Program-made: the position numbers and the translations under genes
Notes under the pieces: generated by a model
What the model was told of the DNA's origin: nothing
Databases searched by the model: none
Seen by the model: the letters and a program-made list of their open reading frames with translations, nothing else
Shown here: positions 62,545 through 64,000 of the stretch, in pieces
Layout of the letters: each line of letters opens with the position of its first letter
Position numbering within the stretch: the stretch's first letter is position 1
NCBI GenBank assembly: GCA_016125275.1
Contig: WGMB01000009.1
Location: forward strand, 248,001-312,000
Length of the DNA stretch: 64,000 nt
Source: Acidobacteriota bacterium
Lineage (GTDB): Bacteria; Acidobacteriota; Terriglobia; Bryobacterales; UBA6623
Direction: 5' to 3'

Positions 62545-64000
<1,456 letters not shown>

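Overview
The window is a 64 kb piece of a high-GC, Gram-negative chromosome that best fits the Acidobacteriota, order Bryobacterales (Solibacter-like). Three things point there: a TIGR03437 (Solibacter-type) domain plus NHL and Ig repeats in a giant secreted protein (13554-20996); two large TonB-dependent receptors that start with a carboxypeptidase-like regulatory domain (28785-32051 and 48196-50874); and a paired PSCyt1/DUF1549/DUF1553 and DUF1501 locus (44022-48075). The taxonomic call is an inference from domain content. No rRNA gene or CRISPR array is seen; there is one tRNA gene.

Left part, 1-13217: an efflux region. The end of a CusB-like adaptor and a CusA/CzcA-like RND pump read right. 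They meet a convergent two-component system (sensor kinase and OmpR-type regulator). Divergent from the regulator runs a tight five-gene operon: a DUF1080-like secreted protein, an eight-heme cytochrome c, a TolC-type outer membrane protein, an RND adaptor and a second RND pump. Each junction in it is a 4-base start/stop overlap, so the cytochrome and the tripartite pump look co-translated.

13554-22358: one 2480-residue repeat protein on the minus strand, then about 1.3 kb of broken sequence holding a DUF1778 antitoxin-like gene and a frameshifted integrase N-terminus. This ends at a tRNA-Ser(CGA) gene, so it looks like the worn edge of an island.

22430-43047: housekeeping and accessory genes. 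These are LemA, an SDR of the pteridine-reductase type, an exported FMN 2-hydroxyacid oxidase overlapping a six-heme cytochrome, a radical SAM protein, an FkbM methyltransferase, a secreted amidohydrolase, a TonB-dependent receptor, a SnoaL-like protein, a 1600-residue FG-GAP/Ig/VCBS-like protein, the ImuB-ImuA mutasome pair, a small Tyr-rich secreted protein, an alpha/beta hydrolase and a NIPSNAP protein.

43136-52483: a TrmB regulator, the DUF1549/DUF1553 and DUF1501 pair, a second TonB-dependent receptor and a PhoD-like phosphatase. These are probably extracellular or periplasmic nutrient-use functions.

52605-60293: a flagellar operon headed by a sigma-54 activator (regulator, flgB, flgC, fliE, fliF, fliG, fliH, fliI, fliJ) with mostly overlapping genes. 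After a secreted amidohydrolase on the minus strand, metK and ahcY (cut by the window end) form a methyl-cycle pair.
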